Counted from the first letter of the stretch, positions 48,903 through 61,521 are shown. The stretch is 64,000 bases of DNA from Clusia tigrina (GCA_920105625.2 OV050030.1:179990315-180054314), one strand, 5' to 3'. The notes: a model not told the origin generated them from the sequence alone. Program-made: numbers and translations.

Positions 48903-49590
48903 TCTATATATATAAAAATGAATGTTTGTGTGTATGTCCTTTATAGAATCGTAAACTATGCATTTGATCATGTGATCATCTTCAGCAAAGTTGTTGTGCA
49001 TGAGCCCACGAAGGTTTCTCAGTTTGTACCGGTCCAATTGGGCAAAGGGGCGTGGTACCTCCCATACAAATCACAAATTAAAAATCCATTATTTCTGCTC
49101 CGGTTAACAGTATGTGAACAAAATTTGGTACGTTGGTTAATTGTACATATTCTTAGTGCTGTTGCAAATATGGGCGGGATTGGACAAAGGGGCGTAGTAC
49201 CTCCCATACAAATCACAAATTAAAAAGCCATTATTTCTGCTCCGGTTAACAGTATTTGAACAATATTTGGTATATAGGTTTAGTGTACATATTCTAAGTG
49301 CTGCTGCAAATATGGGCGGGATTGGACGAAGGGGAGTGGTACCTCCCATACAAATCACAAAAAAAGCACTTCAATAAATATAAAATTGTAACGAAACGCT
49401 GCAATGTCACAATTTTTTCGAAATGAACAAAATCAATAAAATGTATCAAAATGAATTGAATATTTGTATAATGTCTTTTCTTCAAATTTATTTATTTAAA
49501 CTATTCATCCGATTTCAAAAATTCTTTGACCAGCTGAATGCTACACCCCCCTACAATTCAGGGGTAGCGAAGCGCACCGGGTACAGCTAG
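48903..49590 (+). mobile_element. Helitron-type element A, short form
   Basis: 688 bases. The terminal hairpin and CTAG are at 49,564-49,590. It carries the changes GTACGTTGG and ATTCTTAGTG shared with the copy at 51,874. Confidence 0.85.
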
Positions 49591-50656
49591 TCTATATATA
49601 TATAAATGAATTGCTGTTCGTTAGTCTCGCTAAAACTCGAGAACGGATGGACCGATTTGGCAAATTTTGGTCTTGAATTATTTGTGGAAGTCCAGAGAAG
49701 GTTTAAAAGGTGAATAAGATCCGATAGGTGGCGCTGTTGTCGAAATTTAAATTTTTAACGTCGGTGCCTCCAGAGGTGTCAAATGTATGACCAACCCTCA
49801 ACATTTTTGCAATCCCAACACTTTCTCAGAACATATCTACCCTCTATCTTCAACCCTTAGGGTGGTCCCCATACAAAAGTAATTTTTTTAGAGCTATTCG
49901 AATGATTTGCATATTCAAGGGTGCCTCCTAGAGGTGTCAAATGTATGACCGACCCACAATATTTTTGCAATCCCAACAGTTCCCCAGAACATATCTACCC
50001 TCTATCTTCAACCCTTAGGGTGGTCCCCATATAATTTTTTTTTTTTTATTAATTTTTGGCGCGGGTGTGGATTTATATCGAAAGTCTAAATGAATTGACC
50101 AATTTAAGTGAAATTCAGAATGTATGTTAGGGTGGTCCCCATACATTTTTTTTTAATAACTACCTTTCAGATTATTTTTATTTTTATGTACATTGATAAA
50201 TCTTAAGTTTTGTCACAAATTAAGTTTCTGAACGCAACCATAAAATTTGACATTTGACAACCAACTAATATGTCGATCCCTCCTCTATGTTAAGATTCAT
50301 ATAAATATAATTCTATAAAATATAAATGTTAAGATTCATGTAGATATAGATTAAAGCATTTGTGAAATTATGTATAGCTAAGTACTGCTATCAAACTGAT
50401 TACACCTATTGACATCACTGACACACTTACACAAATAACTAAGATGTAGACATCACTGCATGTAAGCTGAATGGAAAATAACTAAGATGTAGACATCACT
50501 GCATGTAAGCTGGATGGAGAATAACTAAGATGTAGACATCACTGGATGAAGAAAGCAACAACTTGGGCAGCCAAAGGCGACAACGTATACTAAGTGTTTT
50601 TGCTCGATTCATTATCAAGAAATCAAGATACGTATACCCATTATCATCAACTGTAA
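49591..50656 (+). mobile_element. Repeat element B, array 2 unit 8
   Basis: First member of the second 2.97 kb B-B-A unit, closely matching 46,621-47,685. Confidence 0.8.
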
Positions 50657-51873
50657 TCTATATATATAAAAATGAATTGCTGTTCGTTAGTCTCGCTAAA
50701 ACTCGAGAACGGATGGACCGATTTGGCTAATTTTGGTCTTGAATTATTTGTGTAAGTCCAGAGAAGGTTTAAAATGTGAATAAGATCCGATAGGTGGCGC
50801 TGTTGTCTATATATATAAAAATTAATTGCTGTTCGTTAGTCTCGCTAAAACTCGAGAACGGATGGACCGATTTGGCAAATTTTGGTCTTGAATTATTTGT
50901 GGAAGTCCAGAGAAGGTTTAAAAGGTGAATAAGATCCGATAGGTGGCGCTGTTGTCGAAATTTAAATTTTTAACGTCGGTGCCTCCAGAGGTGTCAAATG
51001 TATGACCAACCCTCAACATTTTTGCAATCCCAACACTTTCTCAGAACATATCTACCCTCTATCTTCAACCCTTAGGGTGGTCCCCATACAAAAGTAATTT
51101 TTTTAGAGCTATTCGAATGATTTGCATATTCAAGGGTGCCTCCTAGAGGTGTCAAATGTATGACCGACCCACAATATTTTTGCAATCCCAACAGTTCCCC
51201 AGAACATATCTACCCTCTATCTTCAACCCTTAGGGTGGTCCCCATATAATTTTTTTTTTTTATTAATTTTTGGCGCGGGTGTGGATTTATATCGAAAATC
51301 TAAATGAATTGACCAATTTAAGTGAAATTCAGAATGTATGTTAGGGTGGTCCCCATACATTTTTTTTTAATAACTACCTTTCAGATTATTTTTATTTTTA
51401 TGTACATTGATAAATCTTAAGTTTTGTCACAAATTAAATTTCTGAACGCAACCATAAAATTTGACATTTGACAATCAACTAATATGTCGATCCGTCCTCT
51501 ATGTTAAGATTCATATAAATATAATTCTATAAAATATAAATGTTAAGATTCATGTAGATATAGATTAAAGCATTTGTGAAATTATGTTCAGCTAAGTACT
51601 GCTATCAAACTGATTACACCTATTGACATCACTGACACACTTACACAAATAACTAAGATGTAGACATCACTGCATGTTAGCTGGGTGGAAAATAACTAAG
51701 ATGTAGACATCACTGCATGTAAGCTGGATGGAAAATATCTAAGATGTAGACATCACTGGATGAAGAAAACAACAACTTGGGCAGCCAAAGGCGACAACGT
51801 ATACTAAGTGTTTTTGCTCGATTCATTATCAAGAAATCAAGATACGCATACCCATTATCATCAACTGTAATCT
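50657..51873 (+). mobile_element. Repeat element B, array 2 unit 9
   Basis: Closely matches 47,686-48,902, including the private changes named there and the GCTGGGTGG minisatellite variant. Confidence 0.8.
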
Positions 51874-52561
51874 TCTATATATATAAAAATGAATGTTTGT
51901 GTGTATGTCCTTTATAGAATCGTAAACTATGCATTTGATCATGTGATCATCTTCAGCAAAGTTGTTGTGCATGAGCCCACGAAGGTTTCTCAGTTTGTAC
52001 CGGTCCAATTGGACAAAGGGGCGTGGTACCTCCCATACAAATCTTAAATTAAAAATCCATTATTTCTGCTCCGGTTAACAGTATGTGAACAAAATTTGGT
52101 ACGTTGGTTAATTGTACATATTCTTAGTGCTGTTGCAAATATGGGCGGGATTGGACAAAGGGGCGTAGTACCTCCCATACAAATCACAAATTAAAAAGCC
52201 ATTATTTCTGCTCCGGTTAACAGTATTTGAACAATATTTGGTATATAGGTTTAGTGTACATATTCTAAGTGCTGCTGCAAATATGGGCGGGATTGGACGA
52301 AGGGGAGTGGTACCTCCCATACAAATCACAAAAAAAGCACTTCAATAAATATAAAATTGTAACGAAACGCTGCAATGTCACAATTTTTTCGAAATGAACA
52401 AAATCAATAAAATGTATCAAAATGAATTGAATATTTGTATAATGTCTTTTCTTCAAATTTATTTATTTAAACTATTCATCCGATTTCAAAAATTCTTTGA
52501 CCAGCTGAATGCTACACCCCCCTACAATTCAGGGGTAGCGAAGCGCACCGGGTACAGCTAG
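51874..52561 (+). mobile_element. Helitron-type element A, short form
   Basis: 688 bases, matching 48,903-49,590 with few differences. Ends CTAG, followed directly by TCTATA. Confidence 0.85.
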
Positions 52562-53628
52562 TCTATATATATATAAATGAATTGCTGTTCGTTAGTCTCG
52601 CTAAAACTCGAGAACGGATGGACCGATTTGGCAAATTTTGGTCTTGAATTATTTGTGGAAGTCCAGAGAAGGTTTAAAAGGTGAATAAGATCCGATAGGT
52701 GGCGCTGTTGTCGAAATTTAAATTTTTAACGTCGGTGCCTCCAGAGGTGTCAAATGTATGACCAACCCTCAACATTTTTGCAATCCCAACACTTTCTCAG
52801 AACATATCTACCCTCTATCTTCAACCCTTAGGGTGGTCCCCATACAAAAGTAATTTTTTTAGAGCTATTCCAATGATTTGCATATTCAAGGGTGCCTCCT
52901 AGAGGTGTCAAATGTATGACCGACCCTCAATATTTTTGCTATCCCAACAGTTCCCCAGAACATATCTACCCTCTATCTTCAACCCTTAGGGTGGTACCCA
53001 TATAATTTTTTTTTTTATTAATTTTTGGCGCGGGTTTGTATTTATATCGAAAATCTAAATGAATTGACCAATTTAAGTGAAATTCAGAATGTATGTTAGG
53101 GTGGTCCCCATACATTTTTTTTTAATAACTACCTTTCAGATTATTTTTATTTTTATGTACATTGATAAATCTTAAGTTTTGTCACAAATTAAATTTCTGA
53201 ACGCAACCATAAAATTTGACATTTGACAACCAACTAATATGTCGATCCCTCCTCTATGTTAAGATTCATATAAATTTAATTCTATAAAATATAAATGTTA
53301 AGATTCATGTAGATATAGATTAAAGCATTTGTGAAATTATGTATAGCTAAGTACTGCTATCAAACTGATTACACCTATTGACATCACTGACACACTTACA
53401 CAAATAACTAAGATGTAGACATCACTGCATGTTAGCTGGGTGGAAAATAACTAAGATGTAGACATCACTGCATGTAAGCTGGATGGAAAATAACTAAGAT
53501 GTAGACATCACTGGATGAAGAAAACAACAACTTGGGCAGCCAAAGGCGACAACGTATACTAAGTGTTTTTGCTCGATTCATTAGCAAGAAATCAAGATAC
53601 GCATACCCATTATCATCAACTGTAATCT
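52562..53628 (+). mobile_element. Repeat element B, array 2 unit 10
   Basis: Single 5' block. Carries its own changes (GGTGGTACCC, TTAGCAAGAA). Confidence 0.8.
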
Positions 53629-54318
53629 TCTATATATATAAAAATGAATGTTTGTGTGTATGTCCTTTATAGAATCGTAAACTATGCATTTGATCATGTG
53701 ATCATCTTCAGCAAAGTTGTTGTGCATGAGCCCACGAAGGTTTCTCAGTTTGTACCGGTCCAATTGGGCAAAGGGGCGTGGTACCTCCCATACAAATCAC
53801 AAATTAAAAATCCATTATTTCTGCTCCGGTTAACAGTATGTGAACAAAATTTGGTACGTCGATTAATTGTACATATTCTAAGTGCTGTTGCAAATATGGG
53901 CGGGATTGGACAAAGAGGGTCGTAGTACTTCCCATACAAATCACAAATTAAAAAGCCATTATTTCTGCTCCGGTTAACAGTATTTGAACAATATTTGGTA
54001 TATAGGTTTAGTGTACATATTCTAAGTGCTGCTGCAAATACGGGCGGGATTGGACGAAGGGGAGTGGTACCTCCCATACAAATCACAAAAAAAGCACTTC
54101 AATAAATATAAAATTGTAACGAAACGCTGCAATGTCACAATTTTTTCGAAATGAACAAAATCAATAAAATGTATCAAAATGAATTGAATATTTATATAAT
54201 GTCTTTTCTTCAAATTTATTTATTTAAACTATTCATCCGATTTCAAAAATGCTTTGACGAGCTGAATGCTACACCCCCCTACAATTCAGGGGTAGCGAAG
54301 CGCACCGGGTACAGCTAG
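53629..54318 (+). mobile_element. Helitron-type element A, short form
   Basis: 690 bases with canonical ends. It is followed directly by another A, the only A-A junction in the window. Confidence 0.85.
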
Positions 54319-55371
54319 TCTATATGTTTGTGTTTGTGTGTATGTCCTTTATAGAATCGTAAACTATGCATTTGATCATGTGATCATCTTCAGCAAAGTT
54401 GTTGTGCATGAGCCCACGAAGGTTTCTCAGTTTGTACCGGTCCAATTGGACAAAGGGGCGTGGTACCTCCCATACAAATTACAAATTAAAAATCCATTAT
54501 TTCTGCTCCGGTTAACAGTATGTGAACAAAATTTGGTACGTCGATTAATTGTATATATTCTAAGTGCTGTTGCAAATATGGGCGGGATTGGACAAAGGGG
54601 CGTAGTACCTCCCATACAAATCACAAATTAAAAAGCCATTATTTCTGCTCCGGTTAAGAGTATTTGAACAATATTTGGTATATAGGTTTAGTGTACATAT
54701 TCTAAGTGCTGCTGCAAATATGGGCGGGATTGGACGAAGGGGAGTGGTACCTCCCATACAAATCACAAATTAAAAATCGTTTATACCTGCTCTATGTGGC
54801 TTGCTCACGCGTCGGAAAGCCTTCTATTTAATCGTTTACGCACCAGCTGGAAAAGCAAGAAATATTGTGTATACCACAGCACTTCAATAAATATAAAATT
54901 GTAACGAAACGCTGCTCCGGTTAACAGTATTTGAACAATATTTGGTATATAGGATTAGATTACATATTCTAAGTGCTGCTGCAAATATGGGCGGGATTGG
55001 ACGAAGGGGAGTGGTACCTCCCATACAAATCACAAATTAAAAATCGTTTATACCTGCTCTATGTGGCTTGCTCACGCGTCGGAAAACCTTCTATTTAATC
55101 GTTTACGCACCAGCTGGAAAAACAAGAAATATTGTGCATCCCACAGCACTTCGATAAATATAAAATTGTAACGAAACGCTGCAATGTCACAATTTTTTCG
55201 AAATGAACAAAATCAATAAAATGTATCAAAATGAATTGAATATTTGTATAATGTCTTTTCTTCAAATTTATTTATTTAAACTATTCATCCGATTTCAAAA
55301 ATTCTTTGACCAGCTGAATGCTACACCCCCCCTACAGCTCAGGGGTCGCGAAGCGCACCGGGTACAGCTAG
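54319..55371 (+). mobile_element. Helitron-type element A, long form (array end)
   Basis: The start is TCTATATGTTTGTG, lacking the AAAAATGAA stretch. The duplicated GCTCTATGTGGCTTGC block is present twice, as in the copies at the outer ends of array 1. The CTAG end at 55,368-55,371 is followed by TTGTAAATAAATAG, which is block W of the interrupted tandem unit. Confidence 0.85.
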
Positions 55372-55858
55372 TTGTAAATAAATAGCTAAATTAGTTTAAA
55401 GTTAAACTTCTCCAGTTAACTTATATTCTGCTTATATTGACTTTGCGCTATACCTTTGACTTTTGCTTATATCGTCATACTTACGCAGCAGAAATTGTGC
55501 ACCGCGTTTTGCATTTTTAAGTACTTCGATAGAAAATACGTAAAATATCGCTAAATATCGCAGCAAAAATTGGTCAGTTTTAATTTAAACAACAGCTCTA
55601 TTTTAAGAAGAATTTTATTCCGCGCACATGTACGTACAATAATTAAAAGTTTAAGTAAGCTTGAAAAAAATTTTCAAAAATAGAGTTTTTTCAATAAGCC
55701 ACAAATAATATCCTCAAAAATATCTGACATTTTATTAACAAAATTGTCTTTAAATTTAAAAAAAGAATTATTTGAAAAATATTTACTCGTTTTTCGATAC
55801 CTATTTGACGAAATTAATGAAAATGTGCATAAGCTCTATTTTAAGATGAATTTTATAT
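55372..55858 (+). repeat. Block W of tandem unit 2, right of the array
   Basis: Continuation of the unit broken at 40,008; it matches 36,665-37,130. It ends early: after AATGTGCAT a short piece of W (AAGCTCTATTTTAAGATG) repeats, and then block X of the next unit starts in its middle at TATAGCACAATGG. No coding. Confidence 0.7.
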
Positions 55859-55929
55859 AGCACAATGGTCCCTGTGACTGAGTACACTAATTAATTCCAA
55901 CCCACCACTCTTCTATCAATCTATCTCTC

Positions 55930-55979
<50 letters not shown>

Positions 55980-56669
55980 GATGATGATGACAATAAAGAA
56001 GTTAAAAATGATAGTAAGACACATCACGGAAACCAAACAAAAAAATTATACATTCCAAAGCCACCACCAATTTACGTACAAAATGTACAAAATATAGATG
56101 CTATAGCTAAAGTTCTAAATCTACTCTTGAAATTGCAAGTTCGAATTGAAAATTCTGAAAAAGAACGAAATTAAAATCCAGCCTGTGGAATCGACCAACT
56201 ACACAGCAAAGAAAAAAATACTCAATATAATACTATAATATAATATAACAAAATGATATATAATAATATCTGATACGCATTTCAGAAAAAAGAGCTTTAT
56301 AAAAAGTCCAATTTACTCATTTTACTAAACAAATCATCCTGACAACAGAGATATGCTGTTTACTTCCTTCCAAGATACAAAAACACTAAACTTTTATATC
56401 TGAACTATTTGAAAACTCTTTGAAGGCAATGGTTCAAATATAATATAATCATTTAATTTGAGGCTCAATAATTATAAATGCAAAAGGAAGCCAACCATCT
56501 GAAGCAATAAAAGAAAATACTAGCAAAAGCAACAAATCATACGTTATCGAATGAAACGTGTCGAAATTTTGGATCATCGCATATGATAGCGAATAACCAA
56601 TCGAATGCGAACATTCGAAAAGCCACTCCATGTAATGTAATCTGTGGTTTAGAGATATAAGAGGTACTG

Positions 56670-57330
56670 GGACCAACAATATCTGTTGTACCGTCCTCTA
56701 ATATTAAGGGTATCGCTATAAATTCTCATCCAGCCCCGTTGCCTCGGAAATTATAGTTTGTCGGCTAGACCTAGCGTTGCTATTTCTTTACCTGGTATTT
56801 GTTTCGAACTTAGGTGTCTTCTTCTAAAGTTCTCCAGAATTCCATAATATGTGCTCTGGCGCCTCATTTTCTTCGACGCAGAATCTGCACAGAAGGCTTG
56901 TTACAATTTCTATACTGTTCATGTGACCGGTGGTCAAAAACCTGGTTAGTATTCTTAAAATGTTTTTGGGCAACCTAATGGAAAACCCCAAACCTTTTGT
57001 GGATATAATTGCCCAATAGAAATTTAGATTGTCTAAGACCTAGATGGCTTATAAAAAGTTCCTGCCACTGTTGTCTTTCTTGCTTCCCAAGCTCGTCATG
57101 CCATACCTCAGTAGGATTCTGGCCCTATCAGAATTTGGAAGCTCCCACCCTGGCGAGCTCGTCTGCCTGTTCGGTGCCGTGGATACCCTCAGATCCTGTG
57201 ACCCAGCAAAGGCCGAATTTATTTTGCTTACCCAGCTAATTTAATGTCCTCTCTGATATCTGCAGCATTGTGAGGTAAAATTTAGAGTGCTCAACAAAGG
57301 ACCAACGCCACACAATGTCCTTTTTTCGCA
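56670..57330 (-). pseudogene. LINE RNase H and C-terminal fragment (block Y, unit 3)
   Basis: Second copy of the fragment at 38,300-38,939, with the same Cys-His cluster and RNase H last motif. It keeps the 27 bases lost there (around 56,912), so it is closer to the ancestral form in that stretch. Its RNase H end is further eroded by a changed GIHGTEQ region. Confidence 0.6.
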
Positions 57331-57539
57331 CTTTTCGTAACGATAAAACTGTAACTTTTGAACGGATGCATATTTTTAGTGCAGTTTATATAAATCATAG
57401 ATAATAAATGGAATCTTTAAAATCTGTATAAATAAAATATCTATATTTCAGGTTGTCTTTGCAGAGTCGGTTCAAAATGAAAAAAATTTAATTAGGTTCA
57501 AAAACTTGTATTTATATAACTATATTATTAAGAAATCAG

Positions 57540-58390
57540 TTATAATGGGCGGTGGCTCTTCATATAAGTCAATGGTTTATTGTTTTCTTCTTAACGAACT
57601 AATAAAGGGATCCGAAAGAAGCCATAAGCATTGTACTTAAATCCTAGCTTTGAGTTTCTCTGCCGTTCTTTATCGTATGACTCAGCCTTAAATTCTATAC
57701 TCTTTATTTTTGGTTTCTTGGGCTTCCTCTGTCAGATCTCTTATAGGAAAAACGCGGTGGTTAATGACGTTTTTTCCATGTGCCAACACTTTATGAAGAG
57801 TTTTTACATGGGCTTCCAGGAACCATAAAGAGATTCGTGTAGGGCGTGTTTCCATTGTATACATGCCAAATCTCTATATCTATATGTATATATGTTGCCG
57901 AGAATTAATGGCCATTAATAATTTATGAAAGTGCCGCACAAGATTTTTGTCCAGCCCTGCTATTTCACCTGTTGACTTAATATCTTCGAAAATGCACCGA
58001 GCAGTGTTGCCTTCATTGGTGTTCCGAAATCCTGCTGTGGGCAAATCAACAATAAGTCCCGTCCGTTCTTTGAACTCGGCATAAATCCTGCGTTTCTTTT
58101 CTGCCCTGAGGTAATTTTTTATTATCTTTTTTTCTTGTGAGGCCTTCGCTCAGAACCGGCAGATACACGAACACAATCCCGAAATTTGAGATTGTACGCA
58201 ATATGTAGACAATGCTCCAAAAATCATAATTTTGCATGTTGATGAGATAGTCCCAAGTCATACATCTACTTGATATCATCATGAGAAGCTGCAGCAAGTA
58301 TTCAAAACTGTCGAACGAACCTATAATGTACTGCATTAATCGTAATGGTACCATCGAAATCATGAACATATATGTATCGCTGTGTTCATT
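57540..58390 (-). pseudogene. Transib transposase, family 2, copy 3
   Basis: A diverged duplicate of 39,130-39,990 in block Y-Z. The MFMISMVPLRLMQY motif is intact in one frame, NTNEGNTARCIF is present after a shift, and the HKVLAHG...LTEEAQE region reads with a few changes near 57,640-57,830. Stops and shifts differ from copy 2, so comparison of the three copies separates shared, older damage from damage after duplication. Confidence 0.7.
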
Positions 58391-58578
58391 ACCTTAAAAA
58401 AGTAATAAAACTTCTAAATAAATAGCTGAATTAGTTTAAAGTTAAACTTCTCCAGTTAACTTATTTTTTGCTTATATTGACTTTGCGTTATACCTTTGAC
58501 TTTTGTCTATATCGTTATATTTGCCCAGCAGAAATTGTGTACCGCGTTTTACATTTTTAAGTACTTCGATAGAAAATA

Positions 58579-58758
58579 TGTTGAACGAATATTTTAATAC
58601 AGCTTTGTATTTGACTGCAACTTATTATTGCAACTATGTACTTACCATATGAATGCAACATTATTATAATGACAACTGTCAAAATAAACTTCCTCTTCCG
58701 TTTTTCTACTTTAACATAATTAGACGCGTTTTATTTCATTGCGCTACAAATTTCAACA
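58579..58758 (+). repeat. Copia 5' LTR
   Basis: TGTTGAACGAAT...AATTTCAACA. It matches the 3' LTR for about 160 bases, but the last about 18 bases differ (GCGCTACAAATTTCAACA against TCACAATTTTAATCTAGGTTCAACA). Confidence 0.85.
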
Positions 58759-58773
58759 GGTTATGGGCGTATG
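58759..58773 (+). promoter_or_regulatory. Copia primer binding site
   Basis: GGTTATGGGC directly after the LTR matches the copia-type primer site, which pairs with an internal part of initiator methionine tRNA rather than with its 3' end. Confidence 0.7.
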
Positions 58774-58814
58774 AATTATTATTTAAAGTGCAAGTTTTCT
58801 TTAAAGTATTCATC

Positions 58815-60521
58815 ATGAGCTCCAGCAGTTTATCGTTTCCATTTGAAAAGTTGCGCGGAAGGGAGAATTTCGACGTGTTGAAGCAGCCGGCCAAAGCCTA
58901 TTTGGTAATAAAAGGACTATGGAAAGTGGTGGAATGTGCCTTGGATGCAGATGCTACTACAGCTCAAAAAGAGTCTGACTGCCGCGCGTCTGCAGAATTT
59001 TAATTAATGGTAGATCCAAGCAGTTTTGGACTTATTGTTGAAAAGAATTCGGCAAAGGAGGCATGGGACAGCTTGATACAGGCGTATGAGGACAAAGGAC
59101 TAACTAGGAAGGTTGAACTGCTAAAAAACCTTGTTCAACTAAAGTTGTCGGACTTTCCTTCAATGCAGGAATATATCAACGCTATGGTGCTTACGTCTAT
59201 AAAGGTGAAATCTGCAGGGCTTGCGCTGGAAGAGGAGCTCATTGCGTCTTTGTTATTGGCCGGGTTGCCAAACGATTTTAGGCCGCTGGTGTTAGCTGTG
59301 GAGAACTCAAAAAAAGTGCTAACTGTGGACTCTATTAAATCGTTGTTGTTGCAAGACACAAAATTTGACGGAAGGAGCAAAGATGAATTGGCCTTATATT
59401 CAGGTGTGGCTAACAACATACACAACAAGCAAAAAAAGAAAACGTTTCGATGTCACAATTGTAAAAAACCCGTACATTTCGCTAAAAATTGTCCCAATAA
59501 GTCAAATAGGGATAATAATCATGTTCTGATGGCAACCCTATGCACAAACGTCAAAAGTGCCAACGATTGGCATATTGATTCAGGGGCCACAAATCATATG
59601 ACACATTGTGACGAACACCTACAAAACAAAATGCCAATAACAAACAAAGTAATAACTATTGCTGATAATAGCAAATTAAAAGTGGCAAGTGTTGGTGAAA
59701 AAAATTTTGTTAGCAGCAGCATTAGCAAAACTATTAAGGTGAACAATGTGGAATATGTGCCGGATTTATGCACAAATCTTTTGTTGGTGAGCCAAATGGC
59801 GACAAATGGCAAAAAAATTGTTTTCCAGGACAAATACTGTAAAATATTTGATCGATGCAACAGGCTACTTGCGTCTGCGGATTTAGTTGATGGCCTGTAC
59901 AAACTAAATTGCAAAGAAAGCTGTGGAAATGATGGCTGTGCGTTTGCGGCTGCAAATTACAACTTGTGGCATAGAAGACTTGGACATGTGAGTAGCAAAT
60001 TGATGTCTGCGACGGGAAAGGCATGTGGTGAGAATTTTAAACCAGATGCCAATGTTAAGTGTGTTGTGTGTATTAAAGGCAAACAAGCCCGAGTGCCATT
60101 TAAAGACAGTGAAAACACAGCTGAAAGTGTTTTGGATGTTGTGCATAGTGATGTTATGGGTCCGTTCAAAGTGGCGTCATTTTCTGGTGCACTGTACATA
60201 CTGACACTCGTCGATGATTATACACGGAAGGTGTTTGGAATACCAATCAAATCAAAATCTGATGTATTCGATGAATTTGTAAAATTTAAAAACTTTGTTG
60301 AAAATAAGTGCTCTAAACATATTAAAATATTGCGGACAGATAATGGAACAGAGTACATAAACAAACGTTTTGAAGAATATATTGCAAAATGTGGCATTTT
60401 ACATCAAACCACAGCTCCATATACCCCTGAACAGAACAGCGTGGCAGAACGAATGAATCGCACTCTGCTAGAACACGTTAGCTGTATGCTACTAGATGCT
60501 AAACTGGATCATAAATATTGA
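58815..60521 (+). pseudogene. Copia gag, protease and integrase core
   Basis: ATG at 58,815 opens MSSSSLSFPFEKLRGRENFD, the usual copia gag start. A TAA at 59,001-59,003 interrupts it, then the same frame goes on. Visible parts: gag helices (W-x-x-L...LLAGLPNDFRPLVLAVE), a knuckle CHNCKKPVHFAKNC near 59,450 with V for the usual G, and the protease WHIDSGATNHMT near 59,570. NLWHRRLGHVS with C-x-x-C is the integrase zinc domain. DVVHSDVMGPF, LRTDNGTEYINKRF and TAPYTPEQNSVAERMNRTLL are the D-D-E core. The frame stops at TGA 60,519-60,521, where the family has YW. Confidence 0.9.
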
Positions 60522-61133
60522 GCAGAAGCGGTAAATACGGGAGCGTATGTGTTAAATCGAATCAGAAGAAAACCAAATCTGGCAAGTCCTGAGGAACTTT
60601 GGTCCGTCAAGAAACCTGATCTGAAATGTCTACGAGTTTTTGGTTGCATAGCGCTAGCCCATATACCAAAACAAAAACGCTCAAGCAAATTGGCAACAAA
60701 ATCAGTTGAGTGTATACTTGTTGGCTACAGTGATCAAAGCAAGGCATATCGCTTATTTAACCCGGTTACAAAATCAATTGTAATAAGCCGCAACATAGTT
60801 TTTCTGGAAAAAGAAACATCAATATCATTACCTGAAACAAATGTAATATCAAATTCTTGGCAAAAATCAATTAAGAGCGATGCCGATTCAGAGGAGGAAC
60901 CTGGAATTAATGAATCGTCATCGGGGGACGTGGAAGAAGCTACAGCAGGTGACGAAAATGCAGGGGCGAACGGTGATGCGACTTTAACAGACAACAGTAG
61001 CCATGATGAGGCCGAAGACGCTAACGATGAAACATATGTGCCGGAGGAAGATGTCAGCTTAGCCAATTCACAGATACGTAGATCAGAACGTATTAATAAT
61101 CAGTTGCAAAGTTCTCATATTTTTGCGCGATGA
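60522..61133 (+). pseudogene. Copia integrase C-terminus and linker
   Basis: In phase with the upstream part, so only the TGA at 60,519 separates them. It contains PEELWSVKKPDLKCLRVFGC, then SVECILVGYSDQSKAYRL, the GKI/chromo-like end of copia integrase. An acidic, low-complexity linker follows (SDADSEEEPGINESSSG...), ending at RRSERINNQ. It leaves the frame at 61,133. Confidence 0.85.
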
Positions 61134-61521
61134 GTTACATACTTAAAGATCCTGAAACAGTTGATGAAACTTTATCCAGTGAAAGCGCCGATGAATGGAA
61201 GAGCGTTATGGAGAGTGAAATGGCTTCACACATTGCCAACGAGACTTGGGAACTCACGATGCTAACCCCTGGAAAAAGGCCATTAAATGCAAATGGGTCT
61301 TTAAAACTAAACTCAACGCTGACGGTGAACCAACTAGACACAAGGCAAGATTAGTTGTCAAGGGGTTTAGTCAGCAAAGGGGAATAGATTACGAGGAGAC
61401 ATTCGCACCAGTCGTACGATATACGCCACTTCGACTCCTTATGGCCTTATCTACTAAATATGATTGGGTCATACATCAAATGGATGCTGTCACCGCTAGA
61501 AGCTTAACTCCGTGCTGCTGA
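61130..61521 (+). pseudogene. Copia reverse transcriptase, N-terminal part
   Basis: PETVDETLSSESADEWKSVM runs in one frame and changes near 61,255 to another, with KCKWVFKTKLNADGEPTRHK, ARLVVKGFSQQRGIDYEETF and APVV. The text stops at HQMDAVTA; TAFLNG-type sequence and about 60 further residues, including the LYGLKQAPR region, are missing at about 61,495. Confidence 0.85.

Larger units (their letters stand above)
55859..58578 (+). repeat. Tandem unit 3, X-Y-Z and start of W
   Basis: X lacks its first about 120 bases and the LTR tail (55,859-56,507, (CT)n at about 55,919-55,980). Y is 56,508-57,811 and Z 57,812-58,409. W starts at 58,410 and is split by copia at 58,578, continuing at 62,925. 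Confidence 0.75.

Noticed and set aside
15767..55385. Recurrent 60-110 codon frames in A elements on both strands (for example MICMGGTTPL... and MNVCVYVLYRIV...)
   Set aside because: They fall in tandem 142-base monomers and recur only because the DNA repeats. Both strands are open at once, and monomer length is not a multiple of three, so frame is not kept between monomers.
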